Positions 35,122-43,505 of a DNA stretch of 64,000 bases are shown here, one piece after another. The position numbers and the translations under genes are program-made. This stretch comes from an uncultured Oceanospirillaceae bacterium (GTDB lineage: Bacteria; Pseudomonadota; Gammaproteobacteria; Pseudomonadales; Balneatricaceae): contig CAKZOD010000074.1 of the NCBI GenBank assembly GCA_937136055.1, forward strand, positions 1-64,000. Direction: 5' to 3'. Position 1 is the stretch's first letter. Each line of letters starts with the position of its first letter. Below the pieces are notes generated by a model. It saw only the letters and a program-made list of their open reading frames with translations. It did no database searches and was not told where the DNA came from.

Positions 35122-37089
35122 TTGGCTGTTATTACATTCTATTCTCGATGGTTTTTTCTCGTTATGTTGCTGTGTTTTGTAGTGTTGAAGGTAGATGCCA
35201 GTGATATTCAAAATCCTGCTGCGGATCAAATATTAAAACGTTTAGATAGCCAGCGTGCCAGAACGCCAGAAATAGCGGAGCAATTACTTTCTCACTTAGC
35301 GCAGCTAATCGATAAAAAAGATAAAGTGCGGCTACAGCGTTTTGATCAAGTTAGGTGCTGGAATCAATTGAGCAAAACGAAAGCGCAAAAGGAGCAGGCG
35401 ATTGTCGTTGCCTCTGAACTTAAAGGAAAATACCGGCAGCGGGGCTTTAAAGCTTTGAGTTTAGATTTAAGTCTTTGTGAGGCCTCCTTTTTAAGTGTAA
35501 ATACTTCGTTAGAGCATGTCTCAACGTTGCTGACAGAACTCATCGATCAAGCTTACGCTCTTGAAGAGGCGCTGCTTGTGGCTAAAGGTAAGAGCTTGCG
35601 CGGCTCTATATCTTCTTTTCAAGGGGATTATTCTACGGCTTTAGATGACTTAGTTAGTGCTCAACAGATATTTATTAAGTTTGAACAAGAGTATTGGCAA
35701 AATGTCAATTTAGGTGAGCTTGCTGCCGCCTATCGACGCTCAGGAGATGCCCAATCAGCGCTTGATTATCAGCATAAATTGGAGAAAAACTACCAACAGC
35801 AAGGGCGTGTATTTGAAGCGAATGATGTCAGTATTCAGATTGCATCTTCTTACGAAAAATTACAGCTTTTTGATAAAGCGATTGAGCGTTATCAGCAAAG
35901 TGAACAATTTTTGCAAGACAATAAGCAAGTTATTTATGCTGCAGATATATCCGTCACTATTGCCGGTGTATTGATTAAGCAAGGGCATTATCAAAAGGCG
36001 TTAATGCGCTTAAAATCCGCACAAAAAATTATTTTACCTCGCTTTAGTGCCCCCTTCAGCTATTTAAGTTTATACCTTGCTAGAGCGTATTTTCATTTAA
36101 ATGAGTTTGAGCAAAGCCTTGTGGCGTTAAAAAATGCTGAGCAAGCCTTTGGCAGCGACGAAAATAAACGAGGCTTAGCTGATGTTACTTTTCTTAAAAG
36201 CCAGGTTTATCAAGGTATGGGGAATTGGCAAGCTGCTTATCTAGCTCTAAATGCTTTTTATCAATCACATGTGAAAAGTGATGAGTCCATTAATTTAAAA
36301 CGTAATGAGCAGATGAAAGCGCGTTTCCATAATCAAAAAATTCAGCTTGAGAATGCCCTGTTATTACAAAGTACTAAAGAACAGCAGAAGAAGTTAGCGA
36401 TACTCGCTGATCAAGATCGTATGCGCATTATTATCATTGCCTTGGTCGCCATTATTTTACTGGTGATGTCGTTGTTCGCATTAACCCAAATGAACAGTAA
36501 AAGACGTTTTCAGCGACTGGCGCATACGGATGAGTTAACTAATCTCTCTAATCGACGGGATATATATGCAAAAGGCGAATCTTTGTTAATTGATGTACTA
36601 AATAAGCAGCAAAACATAGCCATGATTACTTTTGATGCTGATCATTTTAAACAAGTGAACGATCACTATGGTCACGATGTTGGCGATAAGGTGCTTAAAA
36701 CGATTGCTGACATTGCCAGCACATCAATAAGAGAGTGCGATCAACTTGGTCGAGTTGGCGGCGAAGAATTCTTAATAGTAATGCCGGATTGCTCTCTTGA
36801 TCAAGCGCGTAAAATTGCTCAGCGTTTACTTGTGAATATTGAGGGTTTTGCTTGGCAAACAATCGCTAAAGATTTAAAGCAAACGGTAAGTGCGGGTATA
36901 GTTGTGCAGGAACATGCAGCGCAAGAACGTTCTGATTTAGATAAACAAACGCTGGGCAGTAATAGTTTGTCTACACATGCATCAGACAAAAATACAGTGA
37001 GTGAATTCTCTACTTTGTTGGCGAGGGCAGATAAGGCACTGTATACAGCGAAAAGCAAAGGTAGGAACTGCTTTGAGTGCCATCCATAA
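35122..37089 (+). CDS. Periplasmic TPR sensor diguanylate cyclase (TPR-TM-GGDEF)
   Basis: This 655-aa protein starts at TTG, supported by AAGGAAG at 5-nt spacing. A signal or anchor helix (about 8-26) is followed by a long helical region of tetratricopeptide-like repeats (about 90-400), one membrane helix (about 434-455, IIIIALVAIILLVMSLFAL) and a cytoplasmic GGDEF domain (about 485-650). The active site is GGEEF at 546-550. Upstream RECD with five-residue spacing is an intact inhibitory I-site. It should make c-di-GMP in response to a periplasmic ligand or partner. An insertion of about 35 residues (ERSDLDKQTLGSNSLSTHASDK) interrupts the GGDEF domain's C-terminal half. Confidence 0.88.
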   Translation: MAVITFYSRWFFLVMLLCFVVLKVDASDIQNPAADQILKRLDSQRARTPEIAEQLLSHLAQLIDKKDKVRLQRFDQVRCWNQLSKTKAQKEQAIVVASELKGKYRQRGFKALSLDLSLCEASFLSVNTSLEHVSTLLTELIDQAYALEEALLVAKGKSLRGSISSFQGDYSTALDDLVSAQQIFIKFEQEYWQNVNLGELAAAYRRSGDAQSALDYQHKLEKNYQQQGRVFEANDVSIQIASSYEKLQLFDKAIERYQQSEQFLQDNKQVIYAADISVTIAGVLIKQGHYQKALMRLKSAQKIILPRFSAPFSYLSLYLARAYFHLNEFEQSLVALKNAEQAFGSDENKRGLADVTFLKSQVYQGMGNWQAAYLALNAFYQSHVKSDESINLKRNEQMKARFHNQKIQLENALLLQSTKEQQKKLAILADQDRMRIIIIALVAIILLVMSLFALTQMNSKRRFQRLAHTDELTNLSNRRDIYAKGESLLIDVLNKQQNIAMITFDADHFKQVNDHYGHDVGDKVLKTIADIASTSIRECDQLGRVGGEEFLIVMPDCSLDQARKIAQRLLVNIEGFAWQTIAKDLKQTVSAGIVVQEHAAQERSDLDKQTLGSNSLSTHASDKNTVSEFSTLLARADKALYTAKSKGRNCFECHP

Positions 37090-37132
37090 ATAGCCCGCAG
37101 CTGATTTTTCTAAGCGATTATAGTTAGCTCTC

Positions 37133-38155
37133 TTAATCAATATTACCGATTGTTTTTAGCCATCGTTTTAATTCGAGAATTAACGCGTTGGCATGTTCAC
37201 TTTTGGTGGCGTATTTATCCCAGACTTGGATAGCAATAGTACGCGCTTTTTTTATTTCTTCTTTATCCCAGCGATGAACTGTTACACCTTGCTCGCGAAG
37301 TGACACTAGTGTCTCGTTGATATCTTGTTGAGTCGATTTATAAGTAATGACTCTCCAATGCAAAAGCGCATCAGATACAATATTTTGCTGCTCTAAGTCC
37401 AGTGCATCCCATGCTTCTTGATTAACGACAAAATCGTATAAGGGTAGTGAGTGAAAACCAGGGTAGTTTGTATGCTTTGCTTGTTGGTATAAGCCGATTT
37501 CGTTATTCATTGAGAGGTGAGATAAATCGGCGATGGTGATTTTTCCTCTCGTCATTGCTTGCTCTATTTGAGGAGGGGTTATATTGCGAGTTCTAGCGCC
37601 CAGTAATTGGAAAAAATCGCTAATCATTCCCGGTGGAACCCGCATCACTTGTCCTTTGATGTTCTCAATATTAGCGATGGGAACCTTTGATACCAGTGAT
37701 TCAGTTGGCGCTACCACATAGCCAATGAGTTTGAGCCCGAACCTTTGGTAAGCTGCTTCTAAGTGCTTGATGCCGCCTTCATCATTGAGCCAGTGAAAAT
37801 ATTGCTCTGGTGAGTCCCAAGCGGCGACTAAATCGCCCATAATCGGAAACACTGGATCAGCGCCTCCCCAATATTGAGGGCTCATAAACATGGCATCTAT
37901 TTTCCCTAAACGCAGGGCGTTAAATGCTTCGCGCACACCAACGTGACCATTATCGGATTTAACATCGAAAATCAAACGTTGCTGTGTTCGATGGGCTATG
38001 TCCTGAGCTAAATGCTGCTCAAATGAAAAGAGCTTACCTGTTGCAGGCTTATTAGATTGTACTTTCCATGTAACAGATTGCGCAGTGGCATTTAATATCT
38101 GCGCAGCAGAAACTGTACAAAGCAGCAAAAATATTAGCTTAATAAACTTTGGCAT
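37133..38155 (-). CDS. TRAP-type transporter substrate-binding protein (DctP family), orphan
   Basis: This 340-aa protein has a signal peptide (MPKFIKLIFLLLCTVSAAQILNATA) and the DctP fold: WKVQSNKPATGKLFSFEQHLAQ, GHVGVREAFNALRLGKIDAMFMSP, IKGQVMRVPPGM with the conserved ligand-binding Arg region, LYDFVVNQEAWDAL. No DctQ or DctM membrane subunits are encoded nearby, so it either serves a TRAP system elsewhere or acts as a sensor component. It converges on the TPR-GGDEF gene with a 43-bp gap. The ligand is probably an organic acid. Confidence 0.82.
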   Translation of the reverse strand: MPKFIKLIFLLLCTVSAAQILNATAQSVTWKVQSNKPATGKLFSFEQHLAQDIAHRTQQRLIFDVKSDNGHVGVREAFNALRLGKIDAMFMSPQYWGGADPVFPIMGDLVAAWDSPEQYFHWLNDEGGIKHLEAAYQRFGLKLIGYVVAPTESLVSKVPIANIENIKGQVMRVPPGMISDFFQLLGARTRNITPPQIEQAMTRGKITIADLSHLSMNNEIGLYQQAKHTNYPGFHSLPLYDFVVNQEAWDALDLEQQNIVSDALLHWRVITYKSTQQDINETLVSLREQGVTVHRWDKEEIKKARTIAIQVWDKYATKSEHANALILELKRWLKTIGNID

Positions 38156-38197
38156 TTAAACGTTAACCTTATGCAAGTAATACTGTAGTAGAATCAG

Positions 38198-38251
38198 GGA
38201 ACATTCGATTAAGTCCCACAGAGAAAATATGAGAGCTTGATCGCATGTTCC
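38198..38251. repeat. Palindromic repeat element upstream of ackA
   Basis: GGAACATTCGATTAAG (38198-38213) and CTTGATCGCATGTTCC (38236-38251) form imperfect inverted arms (14 of 16 pairs) around a 22-nt centre. The right arm plus flank (38232-38251) recurs with 18 of 20 identity at 41167-41186. It looks like a small dispersed palindromic element. The 12-mer CGATTAAGTCCC inside it (38206-38217) recurs exactly in the ackA terminator (39723-39734). Confidence 0.6.
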
Positions 38252-38409
38252 TTCGCATAATTTATCGGCTAATTTTCATTTTAAATTAAGATTTATGTGC
38301 AAAATTGATCATTTAAAACACGATTATCATCATTCATAAGAAGGTTTGTTGATCTGTGTTGTTGAAGTAGTTGTTATCTAAAGATAAGTAAATATCTCTG
38401 GTGAGCGGC

Positions 38410-38418
38410 TGGTATAAT
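38410..38418 (+). promoter_or_regulatory. Extended -10 promoter of ackA
   Basis: TGGTATAAT is a perfect extended -10 (TGnTATAAT), 38 bases before the ackA ATG. Transcription would start near 38425. A second TATAAT lies at 38427-38432. No good -35 is visible, which extended -10 promoters tolerate. Confidence 0.6.
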
Positions 38419-38455
38419 TTCAAACTTATAATGCTTCCAAGCTTAAGGTTAAAGT

Positions 38456-39700
38456 ATGAAAATTTTAGTATTAAACAGTGGCTCTTCATCACTCAAGTTT
38501 CAAGTTATTGAAGTTCGAATCACAGAATCAGGTGAGTGTGATGCGCAGTATTTAGTCAAAGGCTTGGTAGAGAGCATTGGCAGTTATTCTCAGTTGACAT
38601 TTAATGTCAGCGGTCAACCGAAAGTGCGCCAAAGCCAATCTTTAAAAGATCATCAAGCCGCAATTGATCATGTCATGCGCTGGTTGATTTCTCCAGCAGC
38701 TAAGATCGATGGAATACAAAGCTATGCCGATATTGAAGCCGTAGGCCATCGCGTTGTGCACGGTGGAGAACGCTTTGCTAAATCGATATTAGTCGATGAC
38801 GATGTTAAATCGGGTATAGAAGATTGCATGGAACTTGCACCTCTTCACAACCCTGCCAACCTTAAAGGTATTGAAGCGGTCACCGCTTTATTAGGCAGCG
38901 CGGTGCCTCAGGTAGCAGTGTTTGATACCGCTTTTCATTCCACGTTATCTGAACAGGCGTACTTGTACGGTTTACCTTATCAATACTACCGTCGCTACAA
39001 GATCAGACGTTACGGCTTTCACGGCAACTCTCACCGTTACATCGCTTACAAACATCGAAAAATTAATCAAATTCCCCGTGAATCGGTCAATATTATCTCT
39101 TTGCATTTAGGTAATGGCTGCTCAGCATGCTCAATTCAAGCTGGTAAATCTGTTGATACATCAATGGGCTTTACACCTCTTGATGGCCTTGTGATGGGGA
39201 CTCGATCAGGTGATGTAGATGCTTCTATTTTGCACTACTTGCACCTTAAAGAAGGGTTTAGCTTTGATGATGTTGATAATCTCTTGAACAAGCGCTCAGG
39301 ACTGCTAGGTATCTCAGGGCTAACCTCTGACATGCGTGAGCTGATTGACGAAGCAGAAGAGTGCAATGATAGGCGTGCCAAACTTGCCATCGATATTTTT
39401 TGTCGTAATGTTCGCAAGTATATCGCGGCTTATTATGTGGAAGTGGCAGGTAATGTCGATGCTATTGTTTTTACAGGTGGAATTGGTGAAAACTCAGCAG
39501 AAATCCGCCGCAGAATATGTGAGCCATTGAGCGCATTGGGCTTAGATATTGATTTAGCAGAAAATAAATTGGGCTTAAAGAGTGTCGATTATCGAGTAAT
39601 TTCCACACAAGAGAGTAAGCTTCAGGCGTATGTTGTACCAACGGATGAAGAGTTTATTATCGCTGTTGATACGATTCGCAGAGTTGAAGGCATAGAGTAG
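38456..39700 (+). CDS. ackA: Acetate kinase
   Basis: This enzyme interconverts acetyl phosphate plus ADP with acetate plus ATP. The 414-aa protein begins KILVLNSGSSSLKFQVIE (family signature 1) and has signature 2 GHRVVHGGERF, VFDTAFHSTL with the catalytic Asp, RRYGFHGNSHRYI, LHLGNGCSACSIQ, DTSMGFTPLDGLVMGTRSGDVD, and FTGGIGENSAEIRR. It is slightly longer than E. coli AckA (400). No pta lies next to it, unlike the common ackA-pta operon. A strong terminator follows, so it is monocistronic. Confidence 0.97.
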   Translation: MKILVLNSGSSSLKFQVIEVRITESGECDAQYLVKGLVESIGSYSQLTFNVSGQPKVRQSQSLKDHQAAIDHVMRWLISPAAKIDGIQSYADIEAVGHRVVHGGERFAKSILVDDDVKSGIEDCMELAPLHNPANLKGIEAVTALLGSAVPQVAVFDTAFHSTLSEQAYLYGLPYQYYRRYKIRRYGFHGNSHRYIAYKHRKINQIPRESVNIISLHLGNGCSACSIQAGKSVDTSMGFTPLDGLVMGTRSGDVDASILHYLHLKEGFSFDDVDNLLNKRSGLLGISGLTSDMRELIDEAEECNDRRAKLAIDIFCRNVRKYIAAYYVEVAGNVDAIVFTGGIGENSAEIRRRICEPLSALGLDIDLAENKLGLKSVDYRVISTQESKLQAYVVPTDEEFIIAVDTIRRVEGIE

Positions 39701-39722
39701 GGCGAAAGGTGAGAAGAAAGTA

Positions 39723-39767
39723 CGATTAAGTCCCGTTAATTGATAAGGGGGATTTAATCGCTTTTTC
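39723..39767 (+). terminator. Rho-independent terminator of ackA
   Basis: CGATTAAGTCCC (39723-39734) pairs with GGGATTTAATCG (39749-39760) over 12 positions with one G-T pair, followed by CTTTTTC. It starts 22 bases after the ackA stop. Confidence 0.85.
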
Positions 39768-39792
39768 TGTCGCCTTTAAGATTTTTTCAACG

Positions 39793-41082
39793 CTAAACCT
39801 TAAATCCAATAAGGCTAATATCATCCACTCTATCCACTGAACCTCTATAGCTTTCTATCGTATCTAGAAATATCTTAGCTTGCTCTTTAAATGGTAAGTG
39901 TTTGTTTTCTAAAATTAGGTTTGTAAAAGCTGATTTTCCAAATGGAAATCTGTTCTCTCCACCAAGCTGGTCGTGGTAGCCATCAGTACTTAGGTAAAAT
40001 GATTTGTAATCCCTTAAACTGAGGGTGTGTTCTTTAAACTTATAGTCTGCATCAGATGATTTATAGCCGACACTATATTTATCTCCAGCGATGATCTCCA
40101 TTTCATCATTGCTATTAACGCAGTACAGTGGCATTTTTGCCCCGGAATAAGCGAGTGTTTCTTGCTCTTTATTAATATAAATAATAGCGCCATCAAAACC
40201 TGCATGATCGAAGGTGTCTTGGTAGCTATTTGAAAAGATTTTTTTGATACGCTTGTTGAAAATGCTCAGAATCTCATTCGGCTTAAGCTCTTTATTCCCT
40301 TTGCTGATCAGTAAATCCACTTGTTGCTCGATAGCTTTTACAATCATGGTAAAAAATGCGCCTGATATTCCGTGACCCGTACAATCCACAAAAATAATCA
40401 GCATTTCATCTGCAGAGAATTGTTTTACAAAATAAATATCACCGCCAACTTCGTCTTTGGGCTCCCAAATAGCGAAGCTTTCATCAAAGAAGTTATTCAG
40501 CAGTTTGTCGTCAATTATCAGTGAGCGCTGTATTTGAGAGGCATATTGTATTGATTCTCGAATAGATTCATTGGCTTTCTCTAGGTTTTTACTCGTGCTT
40601 ATTAATTTTAAATGACTCTCGAGCATATTTCTAAACTCTACAATCAAATGTTCTTCTTCGGGGGTGTAGTGTCTTTCCTTGCTATCTAAGACGCATAACG
40701 TGCCAAAAGGTGTTTGGTCTTCATGCATAATTGGAAAGCCTAAATAGGAAATCATGTTGAGCGGTACATCAGGGTTATCTTTCCAGTCTTTGTCTTTTAA
40801 CGCATCGGGTACATGCAGCCTGTCATTGGTTCTTATGACCGTTTCACAGTAGAGCCCGGAATCAAAAAAATGCTCAGAATCTTCAAATTTATAGGGGTTA
40901 TCTTCGGTTTTGCTTGTTGTAAAAACCTCTATCCTTTTATCGTTTAGCCTCATTATAAGACCAGCAGGAACATTCATTAGCTTTGCCATAGAGGTAACAA
41001 TTTCCTGCCATTGAGACATGATGGCCTCTTCGACTTCAAATTTCTCAATCCCTAATTTTAACCTTTCATCTAGATGGCTCAT
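39793..41082 (-). CDS. GAF-domain PP2C/SpoIIE-type protein phosphatase
   Basis: This 429-aa protein has an N-terminal GAF domain (about 20-165: MNVPAGLIMRLNDKRIEVFTTS, GLYCETVIRTNDRLHVPDAL, YLGFPIMHEDQTPFGTLCVLD). A short coiled coil (about 165-195) and a SpoIIE/PP2C serine phosphatase domain (about 200-429) follow. Metal-binding blocks are EVGGDIYFV, FVDCTGHGISGAFFTMIV, FDGAIIYIN, LSTDGYHDQLGG and DDISLIGF. Such enzymes usually dephosphorylate an anti-sigma-antagonist or STAS protein; none is encoded next door. A cytoplasmic redox- or ligand-sensing GAF input is inferred. Confidence 0.87.
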   Translation of the reverse strand: MSHLDERLKLGIEKFEVEEAIMSQWQEIVTSMAKLMNVPAGLIMRLNDKRIEVFTTSKTEDNPYKFEDSEHFFDSGLYCETVIRTNDRLHVPDALKDKDWKDNPDVPLNMISYLGFPIMHEDQTPFGTLCVLDSKERHYTPEEEHLIVEFRNMLESHLKLISTSKNLEKANESIRESIQYASQIQRSLIIDDKLLNNFFDESFAIWEPKDEVGGDIYFVKQFSADEMLIIFVDCTGHGISGAFFTMIVKAIEQQVDLLISKGNKELKPNEILSIFNKRIKKIFSNSYQDTFDHAGFDGAIIYINKEQETLAYSGAKMPLYCVNSNDEMEIIAGDKYSVGYKSSDADYKFKEHTLSLRDYKSFYLSTDGYHDQLGGENRFPFGKSAFTNLILENKHLPFKEQAKIFLDTIESYRGSVDRVDDISLIGFKV

Positions 41083-41166
41083 TTTGAATCCTCATTTACA
41101 TTTTCTAATATCCACACAGGTCAGCCCACACAGAACAATCTACAGGAGCAGTCTAGGAGAAATGGG

Positions 41167-41186
41167 AGAGCTTAAACGCATGTTCC
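41167..41186. repeat. Second copy (half) of the ackA-upstream palindromic repeat
   Basis: AGAGCTTAAACGCATGTTCC matches 38232-38251 at 18 of 20 positions. The left arm here is degenerate (AGAACAATC near 41131), so this copy is partial or decayed. Confidence 0.55.
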
Positions 41187-41398
41187 CTAGCGTTATTTTG
41201 CATATTCCAAAGCACCCAAAATAATTATAGCTTACTTTTTTGATTACATAGGAAATGCTAGAAAGCACAGAGGAGTCTTAGTTTTATTACTGTTAACTGG
41301 TTGAAAATAATAAATAAAAACACGATCGAGTATTCTCATTTCTATAAGCTTTTGATCCTAAAGTCTTTCACAGTTATTGCTAGCTCTATTATTACTCA

Positions 41399-41442
41399 CT
41401 TTTCACTTTTCACTTTTCACAGTCGCTGATCATGCATGATCA
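41399..41442. repeat. Three CTTTTCA heptamers next to a 16-bp palindrome
   Basis: CTTTTCA is repeated three times exactly (41399-41419). Eight bases on, TGATCATGCATGATCA (41427-41442) is a perfect palindrome containing two GATC sites. It resembles an operator or a Dam-sensitive site. Confidence 0.55.
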
Positions 41443-41601
41443 TTTTGAATTGCTGGGGTGTGTCTGTAGCGTGTTTAGGTGCTTCAATTATTGATTATTG
41501 ACAATAAATAACTGATCATTCTAAACATTTGTTTGATGTTGCTGGATATTTTATTATTATCACTCTAACGAGCGCTCAGCCATTATTGCCGCTCACATTC
41601 A

Positions 41602-41862
41602 ATGCATTCGGTATTAGTTATGATGAAAGTAGTTAAAGTGCTTTACGCAATAGGCTTTGTGATTAGCTTAGTCATAAGCGTGAGTTGTTTGAGCGTGTGG
41701 TGGGAGAGTATGGGGCAGCCCTACAATGCGATGGGGCGATACTGGGATGGCACCGTTATTTGGCAAGAACAAGCAGTGACTGCCTATGGACTATTATCCC
41801 TTGCTGCATTAGCCTTTTCTGTAGTGATGGCGATATTTTGGCGCAAGATTATGAGGCTTTAA
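41602..41862 (+). CDS. Small hypothetical membrane protein, 86 aa
   Basis: Two membrane helices are visible: VLYAIGFVISLVISVSCLSVW (about 13-33) and AYGLLSLAALAFSVVMAIFW (about 60-80). The intervening loop (MGQPYNAMGRYWDGTVIWQEQ) probably faces the periplasm. The family is not recognised. Starts at Met8 or Met9 (41623/41626) are possible. It converges on the FGGY kinase gene with a 42-bp gap. Confidence 0.55.
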   Translation: MHSVLVMMKVVKVLYAIGFVISLVISVSCLSVWWESMGQPYNAMGRYWDGTVIWQEQAVTAYGLLSLAALAFSVVMAIFWRKIMRL

Positions 41863-41904
41863 TCAAACTGACTTTTAGTGAAGAGTTTTTCATTAAAGTG
41901 CTAG

Positions 41905-43407
41905 TTATTGAAGCGCTAGCCATGGATCAGCCATTAACTCACTCAGCTTTGTAAACGCCTTGTAACGATATTGATACAGCGCCTTGTGATTGTCATTGGG
42001 TGAGTGAACCCGTAATTCTTGACACATCACGTTAACAGCACTTTGGTTATCTGGGTAAATGCCAATAGCTACAGCGGCTGCAATAGCAGCACCTTTTGCC
42101 CCGAATTGTTCTCCCTGGCTGATGTCTATCGGTACTTGCAATATATCGGCAAACATTTGTGACCATACTTCACTGTTCGCTGCTCCTCCTGATAATACCG
42201 CTTTATTAAAGTTAGCTCCGACACATCTAAGCTTTTCAACATGGTTGAGGTGCCCAAATACAACCCCTTCATACACCGCATGTAACATATCGGCTTTGCT
42301 GTGCCAGCCTGCAATAGCATAGAAGCCAGCCCGCGCTGTATTAAGGTGCGGTGCACCGTATAAAAAAGGATGATAAAGCGGCAGGTCTTTCGCTAAGGTG
42401 GTGGACTCAACCTGTGTATTACAATGCTCGAATATATCTTGTTTGGTTTCCCCTGAGTGCTTTTGTGCTTCACAAAAGGTGTTTACAAACCATTGTAAGT
42501 TGGTCGCTGAGGTGGCGCTAGATTCGATACTTAAGAAGCGCTTTTCATCAAATACGCAGCTCATAAACAACCGTTCATCGTGGATGGGCTGATCAACAAT
42601 GACTTGGTTAACGCTCCAAGTGCCAGCAATGATAGAGGCTTGATTTGTTTGGTTAACACCGCTACCTAATGCACTGGCAACTACATCAAACATACCGGCT
42701 ATCACAGGTGTACCCATTTTTAAGCCGCATTGCTGCGCTGCCTTTGCTGTTATTTGCCCTATAATTTGCTGGCTGTGAAAAAGCTTAGGGAAACAATCCG
42801 CTATTGATTCAATACCATAATGCATGAATAAGCGTTGGCTGTAATCCTTACTACCCATATCCAATAAACCTGCGCCGCTCATGTCTGAATAGTCCGTCGT
42901 GATTTGATCTGTTAGGCAGTAGTTGATGTAATCTTTGCACATTAACACGCTGCCAATGTCGTCAAAAACAGTGCGCTGATGGTGCTTTAACCAAGCCAGT
43001 AGCATGCCACTTTGTGCGGCCCATATACCTTGTAAGTTTTGCGGGTATATTTTTTGATGTAACCCTTGCAGCTTCCAATCCTCAACCATAGCAGCAGCGC
43101 GGCTATCTAATGATTGAATGGCCTTGAGTGGCTTATTTTGTTTATCTAATAAATACAAACCATTACCGTGGCCACTACAGCCAATAGCTTTTATGTCTTG
43201 GCTGTCGATATTGGCAAGTTTAATCACTTGTTGAATGGCTTTACTACTTTGTAGCCATAGCTCATGCATGTCTCTTTCAACATGATGGTTGTGTGGGTAT
43301 TGTGAGTGTACCTCTTGGGATGCAACGGCTATCTCACGGCCTTTTTCATCAAAGATGGCTGCCTTAGTGACGGTGTTACCATTGTCTAAACCGAGTAGGT
43401 ACTGCAT
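41905..43407 (-). CDS. FGGY-family carbohydrate kinase (L-xylulokinase/erythritol kinase-like)
   Basis: This 500-aa sugar or polyol kinase has the N-terminal phosphate loop LLGLDNGNTVTKAAIFD, the HHVERDMHELW segment, GCSGHGNGLYLLD, and C-terminal VLSGGAANSEVWSQMFADIL plus GAKGAAIAAAVAIG, which are FGGY signatures. The G-x-D-N-G-N-T start resembles LyxK/EryA-type kinases. It is last in the minus-strand polyol cluster, downstream of an aldolase and a GlpD-like dehydrogenase. Phosphorylation of the imported substrate is the expected first step. Confidence 0.85.
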   Translation of the reverse strand: MQYLLGLDNGNTVTKAAIFDEKGREIAVASQEVHSQYPHNHHVERDMHELWLQSSKAIQQVIKLANIDSQDIKAIGCSGHGNGLYLLDKQNKPLKAIQSLDSRAAAMVEDWKLQGLHQKIYPQNLQGIWAAQSGMLLAWLKHHQRTVFDDIGSVLMCKDYINYCLTDQITTDYSDMSGAGLLDMGSKDYSQRLFMHYGIESIADCFPKLFHSQQIIGQITAKAAQQCGLKMGTPVIAGMFDVVASALGSGVNQTNQASIIAGTWSVNQVIVDQPIHDERLFMSCVFDEKRFLSIESSATSATNLQWFVNTFCEAQKHSGETKQDIFEHCNTQVESTTLAKDLPLYHPFLYGAPHLNTARAGFYAIAGWHSKADMLHAVYEGVVFGHLNHVEKLRCVGANFNKAVLSGGAANSEVWSQMFADILQVPIDISQGEQFGAKGAAIAAAVAIGIYPDNQSAVNVMCQELRVHSPNDNHKALYQYRYKAFTKLSELMADPWLALQ

Positions 43408-43440
43408 AGCGCTCTCTTTTTGTTATTTTTTAAACAGGGA

Positions 43441-43471
43441 GTGAGCTTCAAGTTTTAACGTTGAAGCTCAC
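43441..43471 (-). other. Intercistronic hairpin between the aldolase and kinase genes
   Basis: GTGAGCTTCAA (43441-43451) and TTGAAGCTCAC (43461-43471) form a perfect 11-bp stem with a 9-nt loop. There is no U-tract on the minus strand, so it more likely modulates mRNA stability or relative expression than terminates. Confidence 0.6.
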
Positions 43472-43505
43472 AACTCACACAAAATGATCTCTTTCAATAT
43501 GTGGA

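Larger units (their letters stand above)
41083..41601. other. 519-bp intergenic region with several repeat features
   Basis: No supported gene. It contains the partial palindromic repeat copy (41167-41186), three heptamers CTTTTCA (41399-41419) and a perfect 16-bp palindrome TGATCATGCATGATCA (41427-41442). The remainder is AT-rich with no clear promoter that I can assign. Confidence 0.55.
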
